From an uncultured Faecalibacterium sp. (GTDB lineage: Bacteria > Bacillota > Clostridia > Oscillospirales > Ruminococcaceae): a stretch of DNA of 7,111 nucleotides. This document shows positions 5,760 to 7,111 of the stretch, one piece after another. How positions within the stretch are numbered: the stretch's first letter is position 1; the number at the start of each line of letters is the position of its first letter. Position numbers and translations under genes: made by a program. The DNA lies in the NCBI GenBank assembly GCA_934526125.1, contig CAKSZU010000090.1:1-7111 (forward strand), given 5' to 3'. Under the pieces are notes generated by a model that saw only the letters and a list, made by a program, of their open reading frames with translations, made no database searches and was not told the origin of the DNA.

Positions 5760-6803
5760 ATGAAACGGAATATGGACAGACGGACATTTCTGAAAATGGC
5801 GGGAAGCGCTGTGCTGGTCGGTGTACTGGCGGGCTGCGGTGATGCAGGCGGCGGTGCCCCGGGCAACGGAGGAAATCCCGGCGGCGGAAGCGGTTCCGGC
5901 AGCGGGGAAAATCCGGGCAGCAGCGGCAGCTCCGGCGGCAGCGGGGATACCGGCAGCAAAAAATGGGGATACTACACGGCGGCTATGCCGGATGCGCAGG
6001 GCGTGTACTGGACGTATCTCTATAATGGCTCCGGGTCGGAAGCAGAATTGACAGGATACAACTGCAGCAAGGGCGCAAAGCCGATGGGCAGCGTTACCCT
6101 GCCCGGTGTACTGGATGGCCTGAGGATCACAAAGGTGCAGAAATACGCATTTGCGATGAGCGGCAAGATTGGTACGCTTACTCCGGCAGGTGAGAACTTT
6201 ATGCAGTCGGACTTCAACGCTGTAATGGAACTAACGATCCCGGCAAGCATTCAGAGCATCGGATACGCAGCTTTTTCCGCTTATCTGGATGCGAACCATA
6301 CAAATGGAACGATGTCGGTCCTGAAAAAAGTCACATTCTTGGGGGCAGCTGCGCTGGAAAACGCCGTGTTTGCAGGCTGCAACAACCTGGAGGAGCTTGT
6401 CGGGAGCGAAAAGGTGACGTTCCAGAAGAATCCTGCCTCTTACGGTGATTCGGTCGGACGCTTTGAGAACACGGGGTTCAAAAAACTGACGATCACGCCG
6501 AACCTGATGTATCAAAACACGTTTATCGGGTGCAAGCAGCTGGAAACGGTCATCATTGCAGACGGAAACAGTGAGGTCAGCAGTCAGCTCCTTACAAACT
6601 GCAATGCTCTGGAAAAAGTCTACCTCCCGGCTTCGGTGACAAAGATCGGAACTAACGCATTCTATGCAAACGGAGATGATCTTCCGGCGCTGGAAGTCTA
6701 CTATGGCGGAAATCAAGCACAGTGGGAAAAAGTGACTGGCAGATACGACCGCCTGCAGAATGCTTCGGTGCACTATAGCAGCTCCCCGGCGGATGTGAAA
6801 TAA
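5760..6803 (+). CDS. Predicted Tat-type lipoprotein with BspA-like leucine-rich repeats (LRR_5)
   Basis: The 347-residue protein is predicted to be exported and lipid-anchored on the cell surface. Its signal peptide holds a twin-arginine motif DRRTFLK (residues 6-12; consensus S/T-R-R-x-F-L-K), a hydrophobic stretch and a lipobox LAGC with acceptor C26. Residues 27-66 are an almost pure Gly/Ser/Pro/Asn linker that would hold the rest away from the membrane. From about residue 100 it has BspA-type repeats: LTIPASIQSIGYAAF, LKKVTFLG, FAGCNNLEEL, FIGCKQLETVIIA and VYLPASVTKIGTNAFY, ending in the YYGGNQAQWEKV cap common in clostridial surface LRR proteins. Such proteins are often adhesins or binding proteins; the ligand here is unknown. 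It has its own promoter and terminator. From about 6100 on it is clearly less GC-rich than the upstream operons (50% in 6301-6360 against 77% in 2401-2460, counted by hand), which hints at separate ancestry. Confidence 0.9.
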   Translation: MKRNMDRRTFLKMAGSAVLVGVLAGCGDAGGGAPGNGGNPGGGSGSGSGENPGSSGSSGGSGDTGSKKWGYYTAAMPDAQGVYWTYLYNGSGSEAELTGYNCSKGAKPMGSVTLPGVLDGLRITKVQKYAFAMSGKIGTLTPAGENFMQSDFNAVMELTIPASIQSIGYAAFSAYLDANHTNGTMSVLKKVTFLGAAALENAVFAGCNNLEELVGSEKVTFQKNPASYGDSVGRFENTGFKKLTITPNLMYQNTFIGCKQLETVIIADGNSEVSSQLLTNCNALEKVYLPASVTKIGTNAFYANGDDLPALEVYYGGNQAQWEKVTGRYDRLQNASVHYSSSPADVK

Positions 6804-6811
6804 AAAGTCTG

Positions 6812-6850
6812 AAAAGGTCTGCTGTACCGAAAAGTACGGCAGACCTTTTT
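6812..6850 (+). terminator. Rho-independent terminator of the lipoprotein gene
   Basis: A 16-bp stem including A/T ends (6812-6827 with 6834-6849, one G.U wobble) closes a CGAAAA loop and ends in five T (6846-6850). Because the stem is flanked by A on one side and T on the other it may work in both directions, although no gene faces it from the right. Confidence 0.93.
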
Positions 6851-7019
6851 GAATAGCGCATAAGATCCGGTCGCGCGGGGCATCCTGATCCTGAAAACCG
6901 GAACAGGGGAGTTTTCAACGGCAAAACGAAAAATGCCTTGTGCGAAATGCACAAAAATCAGGCGAAAAGACTGTGCAGAGAAAGGAAAAAAGAAAAAACG
7001 GATTTTTTTCAAAAAACAC
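6851..7019. other. Intergenic stretch without a recognisable gene
   Basis: The 308 bases after the lipoprotein stop contain its terminator, this stretch, and the promoter and leader at 7020-7111. Here I see only an A-rich, purine-rich run on the + strand (about 6955-7019), a small hairpin (TTGTGC 6938-6943 with GCACAA 6949-6954), and CCGGT/ACCGG flanks further upstream. No ribosome site followed by a credible reading frame was found on either strand. Confidence 0.6.
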
Positions 7020-7048
7020 TTGCCAAATGTACGCAGATGTGATAAAAT
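7020..7048 (+). promoter_or_regulatory. Strong sigma-A promoter with extended -10 element
   Basis: TTGCCA (7020-7025) and TAAAAT (7043-7048) are separated by the ideal 17 bases, and TG at 7040-7041 followed by one base makes an extended -10 element. Transcription should start near 7055 and run out of the window, so the gene served is unknown. Confidence 0.75.
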
Positions 7049-7055
7049 ATCTCTC

Positions 7056-7093
7056 GGCTGCAAAAGGCTTGTGCGATACAAGTCGTGCAGGCC
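7056..7093 (+). promoter_or_regulatory. Structured 5' leader of the transcript leaving the window
   Basis: Starting at the expected transcription start, an outer helix (7056-7062 with 7086-7093, one bulged G at 7091) encloses an inner 7-bp hairpin (7066-7072 with 7078-7084, one G.U pair, loop GCGAT). This could be the start of a structured RNA or of a leader such as those before ribosomal protein operons. The window ends too soon to identify a class. Confidence 0.4.
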
Positions 7094-7111
7094 AGCGATA
7101 TGCGTAGATGC

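Noticed and set aside
5884..5960. Tandem-repeat array in the Gly/Ser linker of the lipoprotein gene
   Set aside because: The protein is low-complexity, but no exact DNA repeat unit recurs in regular register, so I do not call a tandem repeat.
6652..7081. Two - strand open frames overlapping the end of the lipoprotein gene and the intergenic region
   Set aside because: Their Phe-rich products come from reading the A-rich run backwards, they cross a strong terminator hairpin, and they show no domain.
6933..7111. A + strand frame starting ATG at 6933 that stays open to the window edge (Lys- and Cys-rich)
   Set aside because: No ribosome site precedes it, the lysines come from an A-rich stretch, and a near-ideal promoter lies inside it, so it is more likely untranslated DNA.

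Overview
The window looks like chromosome from a GC-rich member of the Clostridia, most likely Faecalibacterium or a close Oscillospiraceae relative. This is inferred from Shine-Dalgarno-led genes of Firmicutes families (TrmK, a Nif3 protein without the PII-like insert, RqcH, a CxxC-x17-CxxC zinc protein, a BspA-type LRR lipoprotein) on high-GC DNA. Every convincing gene is on the + strand. No rRNA, tRNA, CRISPR array, transposase or integrase is visible.

Layout: (1) 1-99 is the tail of a zinc-binding CxxC-x17-CxxC protein, followed by a strong terminator. (2) 173-3745 is a housekeeping operon: a sigma-A-like promoter, a DUF1858 redox-disulfide protein, trmK (tRNA A22 methyltransferase), a Nif3-like metal protein, rqcH (bacterial ribosome quality control), then a terminator. 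The genes abut, overlap by ATGA, or lie 15 bases apart. (3) 3751-5601 is a two-gene unit: a small ECF-type sigma factor, and 3 bases after its stop an unrecognised 393-residue repeat protein that looks like a cytoplasmic beta-solenoid, where an anti-sigma factor would normally be expected. A possible ECF-type promoter lies in front and a terminator behind. (4) 5666-6850 is a single-gene unit for a predicted twin-arginine lipoprotein with a Gly/Ser linker and BspA-type repeats, with its own promoter and terminator. (5) 6851-7111 has no convincing gene. It ends with a very good sigma-A promoter and a structured leader of a transcript that leaves the window.

The most interesting element is a run of twelve G exactly between a perfect TTGACA -35 box and a GATAAT -10 box in front of the surface lipoprotein gene. 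The spacer is 19 bases, two longer than optimal, so gain or loss of G could switch or tune expression. This is the logic of phase-variable promoters known from Neisseria surface genes. The second candidate for new biology is the sigma factor plus soluble repeat protein pair, which has no membrane-bound anti-sigma factor.

The operon in region 2 collects translation-related and metal/redox functions (TrmK on tRNA, RqcH on stalled 50S subunits). Whether its four products act together cannot be read from the sequence.
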